A stretch of 64,000 nt of DNA from contig NZ_FWXV01000001.1 of assembly GCF_900176515.1 (NCBI RefSeq), forward strand, positions 1 to 64,000, given 5' to 3'. This document shows positions 41,696 to 51,700 of the stretch, one piece after another. The notes under the pieces were generated by a model. The model was not told the DNA's origin. It saw nothing but the letters and a program-made list of their open reading frames with translations, and made no database searches. The stretch is from Kibdelosporangium aridum. GTDB lineage: Bacteria > Actinomycetota > Actinomycetes > Mycobacteriales > Pseudonocardiaceae. Made by a program: the position numbers and the translations under genes. Every line of letters starts with the position of its first letter. Positions within the stretch are counted from its first letter, which is position 1.

Positions 41696-43504
41696 ATGCC
41701 CGTTACGCCGACATACCCGGGTGTCTATATCGAGGAGCTGCCCAGCGCGGTCCGGACCATCACCGGTGTGTCCACTTCGGTCACCGCGTTCGTCGGCTAC
41801 ACCACCCGTGGCCCGGTGAACGTGCCGGTTACGCTGACCAGCTTCGCGGACTACGAGCGCCGGTTCGGCGGACTGGCCGTGACCAGCGTCGTCAGCTACG
41901 CGGTGCAGCAGTTTTTCCTGAAGGGCGGGTCGACCGCGATCGTGGTCCGGCTCGCCAGCGACGCGGTGTCGTCATTCGTTGACGTGCCGGGTTCCGGGGA
42001 GAACAAGTCGTTCACGATCAAATCGACCGAAGAGGGCGCGTGGGCGGACAACCTGCGTGCCGCGATCGACCCGAGCGACACCGCCGACGCGTTCGATCTC
42101 CGTGTTTTCGACACCGGCGGCGCGGTCCGCGAGACGTACAGCGACCTGTCGCTCGATCCCAAATCACCGCGGTACGCCGAAGCCGTTGTCAACCAGTCGT
42201 CGACGACGGTCAGGATCGACGTCAAAACCGATGCCGTGTTCCCCGCGTACTCCGGCACTGTGTCCCGGCCGATAGCCGTGCCGCTGCCGGACGGCCCCCA
42301 GGAGATCATCCTGACCGCGGACGGCAAAGACTATACCTTCACGCTGTACGACGCCGATGCCGAGGACAAACCGGCGACGCTGACCGAGCTGGCGCTGCTG
42401 CTCGAACGGAAAATCCGGGCCGCTGACCCGAGCAAGTCGGCATTGGCCGCCGCGCGGGTGCAGGTAAGGGGCGACCGCCTGCAGACGCTGGCAGGCGACG
42501 GCACCACAGAACTGACCTTGGCCGGTGCGGACGCGCTGGGGCTCGGCTCGTCGAAACACCCGCCCGCGTTCGCCTTCAGCAGCGGTGCCGACGGCACGGT
42601 GCCGAAAGCGCCCGAGTTCATCGGCAGCCCGGACGACAAGACCGGCATCCACGCGCTGCGGGACGTCGAGGACGTCAACCTCCTTGTGCTGCCCGACATC
42701 GCGGACGAGAGATTCGCCGCGACCAGGATCGACGTGATCTCGCAGGCGATCTCGTTGTGCGAGGACAAAAGGATCTTCCTCATCCTGGACAGCCCCGCTT
42801 CCTGGACCACATTGGACAGAGCAAGGGCGGGTCTTGCCACCTTCGACTCGGTCCGCAGCGATCACGCGGCCTTGTACTTCCCGCACATCCGGCTCACTGA
42901 TCCGCTGACCGGCAGGCTCCGCGATTTCCCGCCGTCCGGCGCCATCGCGGGCGTCTACGCGAGGACGGACACCGAGCGTGGCGTGTGGAAGGCCCCAGCG
43001 GGCACGGAGGCCACGCTGTCCGGCGTCCGCGCGTTCACGGTCCCGTTGACCGATGAGGAAAACGGTCTGATCAACCCACTCGGGTTGAACGCACTGCGGG
43101 CGTTCCCGGTGATCGGCCCAGTGGTGTGGGGAGCACGCACGCTCGCCGGTGCCGACCGGCTTGCCTCGCAGTGGAAGTACGTGCCGGTCCGCAGGCTGGC
43201 GCTGTTCCTCGAGGAAAGCCTGTACCGCGGCACGAAATGGGTGGTCTTCGAGCCCAACGACGAGCGGTTGTGGAGCCAGATCAGGCTCAACGTCGGCGCG
43301 TTCCTGCACACGCTGTTCCTGCAGGGTGCCTTCCAGGGCACGTCACCGCGAGAGGCGTACTTCGTGAGATGTGACGCCAGTACGACCACACAGGACGACA
43401 TCAACCGCGGTGTGGTGAACGTCGTCGTCGGCTTCGCGCCGCTCAAGCCAGCCGAGTTCGTGATCATCCAGATCGAGCAGATGGCCGGCCAACTGTTGGT
43501 CTGA
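41696..43504 (+). CDS. contractile sheath protein
   Basis: A 602-residue sheath subunit of a phage-tail-like injection system. The N-terminus TPTYPGVYIEELPSAVRTI is the common sheath start, and the C-terminal domain ends with the QDDINRGVVNVVVGFAPLKP and EFVIIQIEQ segments that interlock neighbouring subunits. The middle (residues about 100-350) is a variable insertion facing outward. The ATG at 41696 with GGAGG upstream is clear, and an in-frame start at 41666 is not. There is only one sheath gene, unlike systems with two or three. Confidence 0.95.
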   Translation: MPVTPTYPGVYIEELPSAVRTITGVSTSVTAFVGYTTRGPVNVPVTLTSFADYERRFGGLAVTSVVSYAVQQFFLKGGSTAIVVRLASDAVSSFVDVPGSGENKSFTIKSTEEGAWADNLRAAIDPSDTADAFDLRVFDTGGAVRETYSDLSLDPKSPRYAEAVVNQSSTTVRIDVKTDAVFPAYSGTVSRPIAVPLPDGPQEIILTADGKDYTFTLYDADAEDKPATLTELALLLERKIRAADPSKSALAAARVQVRGDRLQTLAGDGTTELTLAGADALGLGSSKHPPAFAFSSGADGTVPKAPEFIGSPDDKTGIHALRDVEDVNLLVLPDIADERFAATRIDVISQAISLCEDKRIFLILDSPASWTTLDRARAGLATFDSVRSDHAALYFPHIRLTDPLTGRLRDFPPSGAIAGVYARTDTERGVWKAPAGTEATLSGVRAFTVPLTDEENGLINPLGLNALRAFPVIGPVVWGARTLAGADRLASQWKYVPVRRLALFLEESLYRGTKWVVFEPNDERLWSQIRLNVGAFLHTLFLQGAFQGTSPREAYFVRCDASTTTQDDINRGVVNVVVGFAPLKPAEFVIIQIEQMAGQLLV

Positions 43505-43539
43505 CAGCCTTTCCCGCCAACCCAGAGGTACGCGAGTCA

Positions 43540-44064
43540 ATGGCCGAGTTCACGGTGAACGCGCAACGGTTCGACCCCTACAAGAACTTCAAGTTCCTGG
43601 TCTTGTGGGACGGCCGGATCGTCGCGGGGATCAGCAAGATCAGTCCGATGAAACGCACAACCGAGGTGGTCAAGCACCGGAGCGGCGGCGACTCCAGCTC
43701 GCCGCGCAAGTCCGCGGGCCGCACCGAGTTCGAGGCGATCACACTGGAACGCGGGGTCACCCACGATCCGGAGTTCGACCGGTGGGCCAACAAGGTGTGG
43801 CTGGTCGGTGCGGGCCGCGGGTCGGAGTCCTCGCTGCGCGACTTCCGCAAGAACATCGTCATCCAGGTGCTCAACGAAGCGGGCCAGGTCGCGGTGGCCT
43901 ACAACGTCTACCGCGCCTGGGTCAGCGAGTACCAGGCGCTGGGCGAGATGGACGCCAACGCCAACGCGGTCGCCATCCAGAGCCTCAAGCTCGAGTGTGA
44001 GGGCTGGGAGCGCGACGCCGAGGTGCAGGAGCCGGAAGAGCCCTCGATCACCCAGCCGTCGTAG
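43540..44064 (+). CDS. inner tube protein (gp19-like)
   Basis: A 174-residue tube subunit. The core has FDPYKNFKFLVLWDGRIVAGISKIS at the start (the beta strands that stack in the tube wall) and EYQALGEMDANANAVAIQSLKLECEGW at the end. The last 20 residues are acidic and Pro-rich, a small extension beyond the usual length of about 145-150. It follows the sheath gene by 35 bases. Confidence 0.93.
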   Translation: MAEFTVNAQRFDPYKNFKFLVLWDGRIVAGISKISPMKRTTEVVKHRSGGDSSSPRKSAGRTEFEAITLERGVTHDPEFDRWANKVWLVGAGRGSESSLRDFRKNIVIQVLNEAGQVAVAYNVYRAWVSEYQALGEMDANANAVAIQSLKLECEGWERDAEVQEPEEPSITQPS

Positions 44065-44066
44065 CC

Positions 44067-44777
44067 GTGATCGCGGCTGCGGACCTGCTGTCGGTCTGGG
44101 AATCAGGCGTGACGGCGGGCAATGCCCAACGGGCCGCGTTGCTGCACGCGGTGGCGCGGCCCGACGTGCCGGACTTGCTCGCGGTGCCGGTTGGCGAGCG
44201 GGACGCGGAGCTTTTCGCTTTGCGCCGCTCGCTGTTCGGGCGCCGCATTCCGGTGCTGCTCGCGTGCGCCGAATGCGACGAGGAACTGGAGTTCGATTTC
44301 GACACCATGGCTGTGCCACAAGGAGGCAGCATCGCCGACCCGATCACGGTCACCGAAGGACCGTGGTCGGTCGTACTGCGTGTGCCGACGTGCGGTGATG
44401 TCCTTGCGGCGGCACAGTCGTCGAGCCCCCGCGATGTCCTGTTGGCTCGGTGCGTGCTTGAAGCCAAGTGCGGCAATGACTCGGCAGCGGTCACGGACCT
44501 TCCTGCCGAAGTTGTCGGGCGCGTGGTCGACGCCGCCGCGCAGGCTGATCCGGGCGCGGACATCCAACTGGCGGTCCGCTGCCCGGAATGTGACTCGACC
44601 GCAAGAGCCGAATTGGACATCTCGGTGTGCCTGTGGACCGAACTGGACGCATGGGCCCGTGCGACGCTGCTGGACGTCGCCAAGCTGGCCGCCAGCTTCG
44701 GGTGGACGGAAGCCGACATCCTGGCGATGAGCCCGTTGCGCAGGCGCTACTACCTGGAGCTGGCCGGCCATGCCTGA
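44067..44777 (+). CDS. baseplate assembly chaperone-like protein with zinc motif
   Basis: A 236-residue protein found at this position in actinobacterial injection clusters and comparable to phage T4-like baseplate hub assembly proteins. Two cysteine pairs, CAEC at 67-70 and CPEC at 172-175, probably bind one zinc ion. Each pair is followed by a beta-rich EELEFDFD or ARAELDI strand. The rest is helical. GTG is the start, two bases after the tube stop. It overlaps the next gene by 8 bases. Confidence 0.75.
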   Translation: MIAAADLLSVWESGVTAGNAQRAALLHAVARPDVPDLLAVPVGERDAELFALRRSLFGRRIPVLLACAECDEELEFDFDTMAVPQGGSIADPITVTEGPWSVVLRVPTCGDVLAAAQSSSPRDVLLARCVLEAKCGNDSAAVTDLPAEVVGRVVDAAAQADPGADIQLAVRCPECDSTARAELDISVCLWTELDAWARATLLDVAKLAASFGWTEADILAMSPLRRRYYLELAGHA

Positions 44778-45441
44778 TCACTTCGACCGACTGCTGGCCA
44801 AAGCCTCCGGCGCGCCGGGCCCCGTACCGCAGGCCCGGCCAAGGCTGCCGCACCTGTTCGAACGGCCGCAACACGCGCCCGAATTGGAACAGTACGAGGA
44901 AATCGAGACTCCCCGGGTTCGTACGGCCGTCCCCGCTCCGCCCGGGCCTCTGATTCCGGGGCGTCCGCACGAGACGCCGGAGCAGGATGTCCACACTGGA
45001 CCGATACGGGAGCAGGTCCGGACGGAAGTCCGGCAGGACATCACCAAGTCAGTGGAGATCGTCCAAGCCGTGCACCGCATTGAGGAACGCGTCGAATTGC
45101 GCCGTGATGCCGAACTGGTCCCGGTGCATCTCCCGCCGCCGCCCCTGACATCCATCGAACGGCCCGCGCCCGTCATCACCGCGACCGTGTCCGGTCAGTC
45201 CACTGTGGAAGCAAGGCAGCCCGCGTCTACTGCGGATCCGACGGTCTCCAGGCAGGAGCGGCGGGCCGAGCAAGCGCAGGTGCACAGTCCGCGTGCCGAG
45301 CGTGCGGTCCAGGTGACCATCGGCAGGTTCGAGGTGAACGTCGCGGGGCCGGACCGTGCCACACCGCGGGCACGTCCAAGCCGCGTGGCTCCGGTTGTCA
45401 GCCTCGATCGCTATCTCGCGGGGGAGGACGGGCGCCCATGA
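44770..45441 (+). CDS. disordered conserved linker protein of the injection cluster
   Basis: A 223-residue Pro/Arg/Glu-rich protein with low predicted order. The only strongly structured parts are a helix near IVQAVHRIEERVEL and a C-terminal strand VQVTIGRFEVNVAGP followed by VSLDRYLAG. Proteins with this short C-terminal strand motif occur between tube and DUF4255 genes in such clusters, with no known role. It overlaps both neighbours, by 8 bases before and 4 after. Confidence 0.65.
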   Translation: MPDHFDRLLAKASGAPGPVPQARPRLPHLFERPQHAPELEQYEEIETPRVRTAVPAPPGPLIPGRPHETPEQDVHTGPIREQVRTEVRQDITKSVEIVQAVHRIEERVELRRDAELVPVHLPPPPLTSIERPAPVITATVSGQSTVEARQPASTADPTVSRQERRAEQAQVHSPRAERAVQVTIGRFEVNVAGPDRATPRARPSRVAPVVSLDRYLAGEDGRP

Positions 45442-46625
45442 GCAACTATCTCGCCATCGCCCAGGCCACCCAGGCGCTGTGTGAGTTCATCGCGCGGTGC
45501 CTCCAGGCCGACGGTCTCGAACTCGGCGCTCAGGTCGTGCCCCGCAAACCACCCGCGGAACCGCCGCAGGAACCCCTTGTCACGGTCTTCCTCTACCAGA
45601 CCACTCCCAACGGGGCGCTGCGCAACCGCGACGCGCCGACTCGTGGGCCGGACGGAACACTGCTGACCAAGCCGCAGGCGGCATTGGACCTGCACTATCT
45701 GATCAGCGCCTACGGCAACGAGGACGAGCTCGAGCCGCAGCGGATGCTCGGCTCGATCGTGCGTGGCCTGCACGAGGAACCCATTTTGTCCCAGATGGAC
45801 ATCGAGGAGGCCGCGACCCGGCCGTTCCTCGCGGGTGGCGACCTCGCGGCGGCCGAGCAACGGGTGCGGTTCACGCCGTCCAAATTGGACCTGGACGACA
45901 TGTCGAAGCTGTGGTCGATGCTCGTCCAGACACCGTACGCGTTCTCCGTGGTCTACGAAGCCACGGCCGTCCTACTGGACGGGCATGGCACTCCGGCTGC
46001 GGGTAAACCGGTGCTGAGCAGGAACATCAGGACGATCGCGGGTCGCAGGCCGGTGATCGACCGGGTACGGTCACGCCCGCTCGGGTCGACCGCACTGCCT
46101 GTGGAAGGGCCAGTGCCCGCGGATCACGAGGTCTGGCTGGAGGGCCGGACGTTGGCCGGTCCGGACGTGAGCGTCCGGGTCGGCGGCCAGCGAGTGGTGC
46201 CGGATCAAGTCGCGGACAACCGAATCGTGTTCGTTCTTCCAGCGGACTTGCCTGCCGGGGTCTATCCGGTCCGGGTCGACATCGGGCCGATCGAATCCGC
46301 GGCCGTGCCGGTGACGCGCCAGCCGAAGATCGTGGAACCCGTCGAGGTCGGCGGTGATCCACTTGCCGTGACTGTTCAGCTGGACATGCCGGTACGCGCA
46401 GATCAACGAGTCGACTTGCTGCTGGACGAACTGGACCCGCCCGCGGACCGGCCCGCGGCCAGCTACCGGATCGCGGCGCCGTTCCCGGCTGATCCGGGCA
46501 CCAGCGTGCAGATCCCGATCGCGGCGGTGCAGCCGCTCGGCTATCTGGTGCGCGTGCAGGTTTCCGGCGTGGTCAGCAGGCCCGGCGATGACTTGCGCAC
46601 GCCGAAGATCGACGTGGAGGGCTGA
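45438..46625 (+). CDS. DUF4255 tail terminator/cap protein with Ig-like domains
   Basis: A 395-residue protein. Residues 1-190 are the DUF4255 domain (YLAIAQATQALCEFI at the start, ALDLHYLISAYG in the middle), homologous to the terminator/cap Pvc16/Afp16. Residues about 200-395 are beta-rich, with VWLEGRTLAGPDVSVRVGG resembling IPT/Ig-like domains. It would cap the sheath and tube distal end. Confidence 0.88.
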   Translation: MSNYLAIAQATQALCEFIARCLQADGLELGAQVVPRKPPAEPPQEPLVTVFLYQTTPNGALRNRDAPTRGPDGTLLTKPQAALDLHYLISAYGNEDELEPQRMLGSIVRGLHEEPILSQMDIEEAATRPFLAGGDLAAAEQRVRFTPSKLDLDDMSKLWSMLVQTPYAFSVVYEATAVLLDGHGTPAAGKPVLSRNIRTIAGRRPVIDRVRSRPLGSTALPVEGPVPADHEVWLEGRTLAGPDVSVRVGGQRVVPDQVADNRIVFVLPADLPAGVYPVRVDIGPIESAAVPVTRQPKIVEPVEVGGDPLAVTVQLDMPVRADQRVDLLLDELDPPADRPAASYRIAAPFPADPGTSVQIPIAAVQPLGYLVRVQVSGVVSRPGDDLRTPKIDVEG

Positions 46626-46627
46626 TC

Positions 46628-48511
46628 GTGCACCGGCAGGCGCTTGTTGACGCAGTGCGGTCAGTGCTGACCGCCATCGACGCGCACGCCGGGAATGGGC
46701 CTGCCCCACAACCCTTTGAGCCTGACGGGTCAAGCGCGTTGCAGGCACTGTGCGGGTGCTTTGGGTTGACATCCTTCGAACGCGATGTGCTTGTGCTGGC
46801 CGCGGCGATGGAGATCGACCCGACCACGGCGGCGCGGTGTGCGGCAGCCAGCGGAGATCCGCAGCGCGCGTTTCCCACGTTTTCCCTGGCCTTGGCGGCT
46901 TTCCCGGAGCCGCACTGGGGCGCGCTCACGCCAGTGGCGCCGTTGCGGCGGTGGCGGCTGATCGAACTGGACGAGACTGGATCGCTGGTCAACGCCCGGC
47001 TTCGGATCGACGAGCGGATCCTGCACTTCCTCGCTGGCATCCCGTATCTGGACACGCGGTTGCGCGGGATTGTCGCACCTGTCCCGGATCCGGGTGACCT
47101 GCCAGGCTCGTACGCCGGACTGGCGGCCCGCGCGGCGGAGAGCTGGCAGCGTGTGGACGGAAGGCCACACGTCGAACTGACCGGCGGCGACCGTGAAACA
47201 CACCGCGAAGTGGCTGCGGCCGCGGCAGCCTCGGCCGGGTTGACGCTGTATGTCGCGGACGGAACAGATCTGCCCAGTCACCCGACGGACCGGGATGCCG
47301 TTGGGCGGCTGTGGGAACGCGAATCCGTGTTGTTGCCCGCGGCCTTGCTCGTGGAGACTGGGACGGCGACTCAGGCGGTCGTCGACGCGTTCATCTCGCC
47401 GCTGGACGTACCAATCCTAGTGTCCAATGAGGATGGAGGTTCAGCCGATCGGCGAAGGCACCGGTTCACGGTGCCCGCGCTGACGTCCGACGAGCAGTAT
47501 CAGCTCTGGTCGGCGGAGCTGAACGGGCATGCCACGAACGGGTCCCGGCCGGTTGACGATGCCGAACTCAGCGGTCTCGTGGCGCAGTTCTCCTTGCCGG
47601 CACACGTCATCCGTGACGCCGGTCGAGCTGTCCGGCAGGAACCTGGTGCCGATGTGTCGCGGCGAGCCTGGCAGGCCGGTCTTGCCGAGGCCCGGATGGT
47701 GCTCGACGACCTCGGCAATCGCATTGAACCACGCGCCACCCGCGACGAACTCGTGTTGCCCGCACAGCAACGAGGAGTACTGGCCGAGATCGTCGCCCAT
47801 GTCCGGCAACGCGGCACGGTGTACCAGCAATGGGGCTTCGAGTCGGTGCTGCGGCGTGGACTTGGCGTCACCGCGTTGTTCGCCGGTGGCAGCGGAACGG
47901 GCAAAACCCTTGCCGCGGAGGTGATCGCGGGTGAACTCGGCCTCGATCTGTTCGTGATCGACCTGTCCCAGGTGGTCAGCAAGTACATCGGGGAGACTGA
48001 GAAGAACCTGCGCCGGGTCTTCGACGCGGCCGAGCGCGGCGGGGCCGTCCTGCTGTTCGACGAGGCGGACGCGTTGTTCGGCAAGCGGAGCGAAGTCAAG
48101 GACAGCCATGACCGGTACGCCAACCTCGAAGTCAGCTACCTGCTGATGCGGATGGAAGCCTATCGCGGACTGGCTGTGCTCACCACGAACATGAAGAAGG
48201 CGCTCGATCCCGCGTTCCTGCGCCGGATCCGGTTCGTGATCGACTTCCCGTTCCCTGGCGCGACGGAAAGGGCCGAGATCTGGCGCCGCGTCATTCCCGA
48301 CAGGACACCCGCAGAAGGTCTCGACATGGCGCGGCTGGCGCAGCTCACTGTCGCAGGCGGCAGCATCCGCAACATCGCCTTGTCCGCGGCGTTCCTGGCC
48401 GCGGACGAACAGTCTTCCTTGCGCATGCGGCATGTTCTGGCGGCCGCGCGGACCGAGTACGCCAAACTCGACCGCAAGCTCACGTCCGGGGAGGTCGCCG
48501 GATGGGAGTGA
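46628..48511 (+). CDS. AAA+ ATPase of the injection system (Pvc15/Afp15-like)
   Basis: A 627-residue ATPase. The N-terminal 350 residues are a helical regulatory region. The AAA+ core has Walker A AGGSGTGKT near residues 418-426, Walker B LLFDEADALFGKR near 474 and an arginine-rich ALDPAFLRRIRFVIDFPFP. It is the assembly ATPase conserved in eCIS clusters. The start is GTG, two bases after the cap gene. The next gene overlaps by 10 bases. Confidence 0.93.
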   Translation: MHRQALVDAVRSVLTAIDAHAGNGPAPQPFEPDGSSALQALCGCFGLTSFERDVLVLAAAMEIDPTTAARCAAASGDPQRAFPTFSLALAAFPEPHWGALTPVAPLRRWRLIELDETGSLVNARLRIDERILHFLAGIPYLDTRLRGIVAPVPDPGDLPGSYAGLAARAAESWQRVDGRPHVELTGGDRETHREVAAAAAASAGLTLYVADGTDLPSHPTDRDAVGRLWERESVLLPAALLVETGTATQAVVDAFISPLDVPILVSNEDGGSADRRRHRFTVPALTSDEQYQLWSAELNGHATNGSRPVDDAELSGLVAQFSLPAHVIRDAGRAVRQEPGADVSRRAWQAGLAEARMVLDDLGNRIEPRATRDELVLPAQQRGVLAEIVAHVRQRGTVYQQWGFESVLRRGLGVTALFAGGSGTGKTLAAEVIAGELGLDLFVIDLSQVVSKYIGETEKNLRRVFDAAERGGAVLLFDEADALFGKRSEVKDSHDRYANLEVSYLLMRMEAYRGLAVLTTNMKKALDPAFLRRIRFVIDFPFPGATERAEIWRRVIPDRTPAEGLDMARLAQLTVAGGSIRNIALSAAFLAADEQSSLRMRHVLAAARTEYAKLDRKLTSGEVAGWE

Positions 48512-48747
48512 TCGTCTTCGAGATCAACGAGCTGGTGCTCAACGGGTTCCCCAGGGTTGACCGGGATCGCGTGAGCGAGGCCTTCCAGCGGGAACTGACC
48601 CGGCTGCTGCACGTTGCACCGCCCAACCTGGAATCGGGCCGCACGGTGGATGTGGTGTCGTTGCCCGCTCTGCCGCCTGCGACTTCGTCACGGCGCCTCG
48701 GGGAAATGCTCGCCAGAGCTGTCCATGATGGAGTCACCCGGGCATGA
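48502..48747 (+). CDS. small protein of the injection cluster
   Basis: An 81-residue protein starting MGVIVFEINELVLNGFPRVD, a beta strand followed by a helix, with no known domain. Its place between the AAA+ gene and the DUF4157 gene is common in actinobacterial eCIS loci. It overlaps the ATPase gene by 10 bases and the next gene by 4. Codon use agrees with its neighbours, so it is a real gene. Confidence 0.7.
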   Translation: MGVIVFEINELVLNGFPRVDRDRVSEAFQRELTRLLHVAPPNLESGRTVDVVSLPALPPATSSRRLGEMLARAVHDGVTRA

Positions 48748-51700
48748 AGACCGCGGCGGCACCACGACAGCAGGCCTCCCGCAAGCGGGAGGCCGATTCG
48801 ACGCGTGTGGTCCGTCCGCCTGAGTTCAAGGACATCGTTTCCGGCGCTGGCCAGCCGCTTGACGTGGGGCTCCGCCGGGAACTGGAGGAACGGCTCGGCC
48901 ACGACTTCAGCCAGGTCCGGATTCATGCGGACCGTGATGCGGCGGCGTTGACTGCTCTGCTTGGTGCGGAAGCGGTCGCTGTGGGCAAGGACGTGTTCTT
49001 CGCCGAGGGCGCCTTCCACCCGGAAACCGTAGCCGGGCGGGCGTTGTTGACCCACGAGTTGCTGCACACGGTTCAGGTTCCGTATGCGCCAGGGCCGTTG
49101 CGGCTGGGGCGTTCGCATGGTGCGTTGAGCGATCCTCGTTCGGCTGTGGAGTTGGAGGCTTCGGACGGTTCTGCGGCCGAGGTTGACGCCCGGGGAGCGC
49201 AGGTTGCGTCGTGGTTGCGGTTTACGCGTGTTTCCGCTGATCAGCAGCGTGCCGAGCGTCTTGATCCGGCGACGATCGTCGACCGGTTGGTTGCCGGGGT
49301 GCTGCGTAGTTTGCGTGGTGACCCGACCGATGCTTCGGGGCGTGTCCGGCTTCAGTTCGGTCGTCTCGCTGTGTCGTTGCGAGAGCTTGTGCTGGATCGG
49401 CTTGAGACGCGGTTGTCGTCCGCGGAGTTCTCGCGGGTGCTTGAGCTTGTCGCTGAGGCTGATGCGGCTGCGGCTGGTGGTTCGGTCGAGTCGGCCGCTG
49501 TTCCGGAGCCTGTGACGGACACTGTCGACGAGATCGAGGCCTCGCGCGACGCCGAGTCGGAGTCTCGTGAGGGGCAAGAGGAGCAGGACGAGCAACGCGA
49601 GGAAGACGAGAAGGCTGCTGAGGAGGAGCCTCCGGTCGAGGAAGAGCCCTCGGAACCCTCGGAGCCTGAGGAGCCGACCGAGGAAGAGCCTTCCGAAGAG
49701 GAGAAGGAGAAGGAGAAAGAGGAGGAGGACGAGGAGAAGAAGGACAAGGAGAAGGAGGACGAAGAGTCCAAGGACGAGGACGAGAAGTCCAAGGACAAAT
49801 CCAAGGACAAGGAGGGCGAGAAGCCCGCCGAGGAACAGGCCAGGGACGCTGAGGCTGCCGCGGCCGCCCAGCCTGCAGCTCAGGCGCCGGGCGCGATGGG
49901 CGCCATGCAGCCGATGATGGGGCAAGGGCCTGCCGCTGGTGCTACGCCCGTTGGTGGGGCGACCACCGCTGATGCCCAGCCGGGAGCTGAGCGTCCGGAA
50001 CGGGTCGAGGCCGCCGCGATGGCGCCGGACAGCCCACTCGTACGACACGGTCTCGTGGACCGGCCGGACAAGGACACTGTCGAAGAGGCGGAGCGGCCGA
50101 TCGGTCTGGAGCCGGACGCCGAGGCGGAGATCGCCACGCCTGAGCCTGAACCGGAACGCGCGGCGGCTGAACCGGAGCGTCCCGAGCTCAAGCCTGAGGA
50201 CTTCCTGCCCGGCAGCGATCTCGACGTGTCCAATGTGCCGACTGCCGCCCAGGTCACGTTGCCGGCCGGCGGTGCCGCGCCGAGACCTCCCGCCCCACCG
50301 AGCTTCCCGGCACCGCCGCCGACCAAGGCTGAACAGGAAGAGGCCGAGGAACCCCCCGCGCCCGCCGCGCCTGAGGCCGCCGAACCTGAGCCGTCTCCCG
50401 AGCCCGCGACCGCCGAACCCGAACTCGCGGAGCCCGAACGTGCTGCGGCTGAGCCAGCTGAGCCCGCTGAGACGGGTCCCGACCCTGAGCCGCTCGCTGG
50501 ACCTGCTGAGCCGCAACCACTCGCGGCGCAACCAGCGGCAGAGCCGGCCGGACCGGGCATGGGACCTGCCGGACCAGGTGCTGACCTTGGCGGACCAGGT
50601 GTGGGACCTGCTGGACCAGGTGCCGACCTTGGCGGACCAGGGGCGAGTCCTGGTGGACCGGGGGCCGATTTCGGCGGACCAGAGGCTGGTGCCGCCGGGC
50701 CGGGTGCCGGTCTTGACGGACCAGGCATGGGGTCTGCCGGGCCGGGTGCCGATGCAGGTCTAGCTGGCCCACCGGGGGCAGGTCCGGACGCTTCGCTGGA
50801 GGCGGGTGGTGGTGCGTGCGCCGGTTCACCGGAGCCCACGACCGATGGCGCGAAGCCCGAGGGCGGCCAAGGCGGTTGCGCCGCAGGTGGCGGTGGCGGG
50901 GCCGCGCCTCCTGCTGCTGAACAGCAGCCGCCTGCGCCTGACGTCTCCGCTCAGCAACCAGAGGCCGCGCTGGCCACGGTCTCGACCCTGCCGCCGGATC
51001 GGATGGCGTCATCGCTGTCGCAAGTAGACAGTGCGGTGGGCAAGGACGTCGGCGACCAACAGGCCCAGTTGCAGGCGGCGCCACCGACGGCACAGCGGCC
51101 GTCCGGCGCCCCGCAGACACTGTCCGGCCCGCCGGAGGCCGCGCCGTTGGGGCACACCGAGAAGGTGACGCTGGACAAGATCGCCGCCGAGCGTGCCGAA
51201 CAGCAGAAGCAGCAGCAGGCCAAGCAGGTTCAGGGCACAGATCCGGCTGGTCAGGCGTCACGTCCGCAGGTCACTGGCGGCACCGACGGCAAGATCACCG
51301 AGCAGGAGGCGCGCAACGTCGAGGAGGCGGTGGAGAACGTCCCGACCACCGACCCGGCCTTGCACGCCACTGTCGGTCCAGTCCAGAAGGTCGAGTTGAA
51401 GGGTGAGACCGACCCGGTCAGGACCGATGAGCAGTCCGCCGAGCTCAGCCAGAAGTCGCAGGAGATCAATCAGGGCGGTAAGGAGGAGGCGGCCAAACCG
51501 CTTGGCGAGGACCAGATTTACCCGAACGTACCCGCGGAGACCCTGACCGCTGAGGTGCCAGGCGGTCAGGGCGGTGGCGGGGGACCCGTCGGCCCTGGGG
51601 CGGCTGCCGCGGATCAGGGCGTTGCCGTTGTCGCCCAACAGGAGCGTGGCCCGCAAATCCAGGCCGGTGTCGCTCAAGGCCAAGCGCAGATGGGCCAGGA

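Noticed and set aside
48480..50531. A 683-codon minus-strand frame and later ones (for example 51761-53581) across the giant DUF4157 gene.
   Set aside because: They mirror low-complexity Glu/Lys and Ala/Pro coding on the other strand and contain runs of Leu, Arg and Ser only. No start signal or domain is present.
50548..50790. A CRISPR or tandem DNA repeat.
   Set aside because: The repetition follows codons for GPG-x-G in frame, units vary in length and sequence, and there are no spacers.
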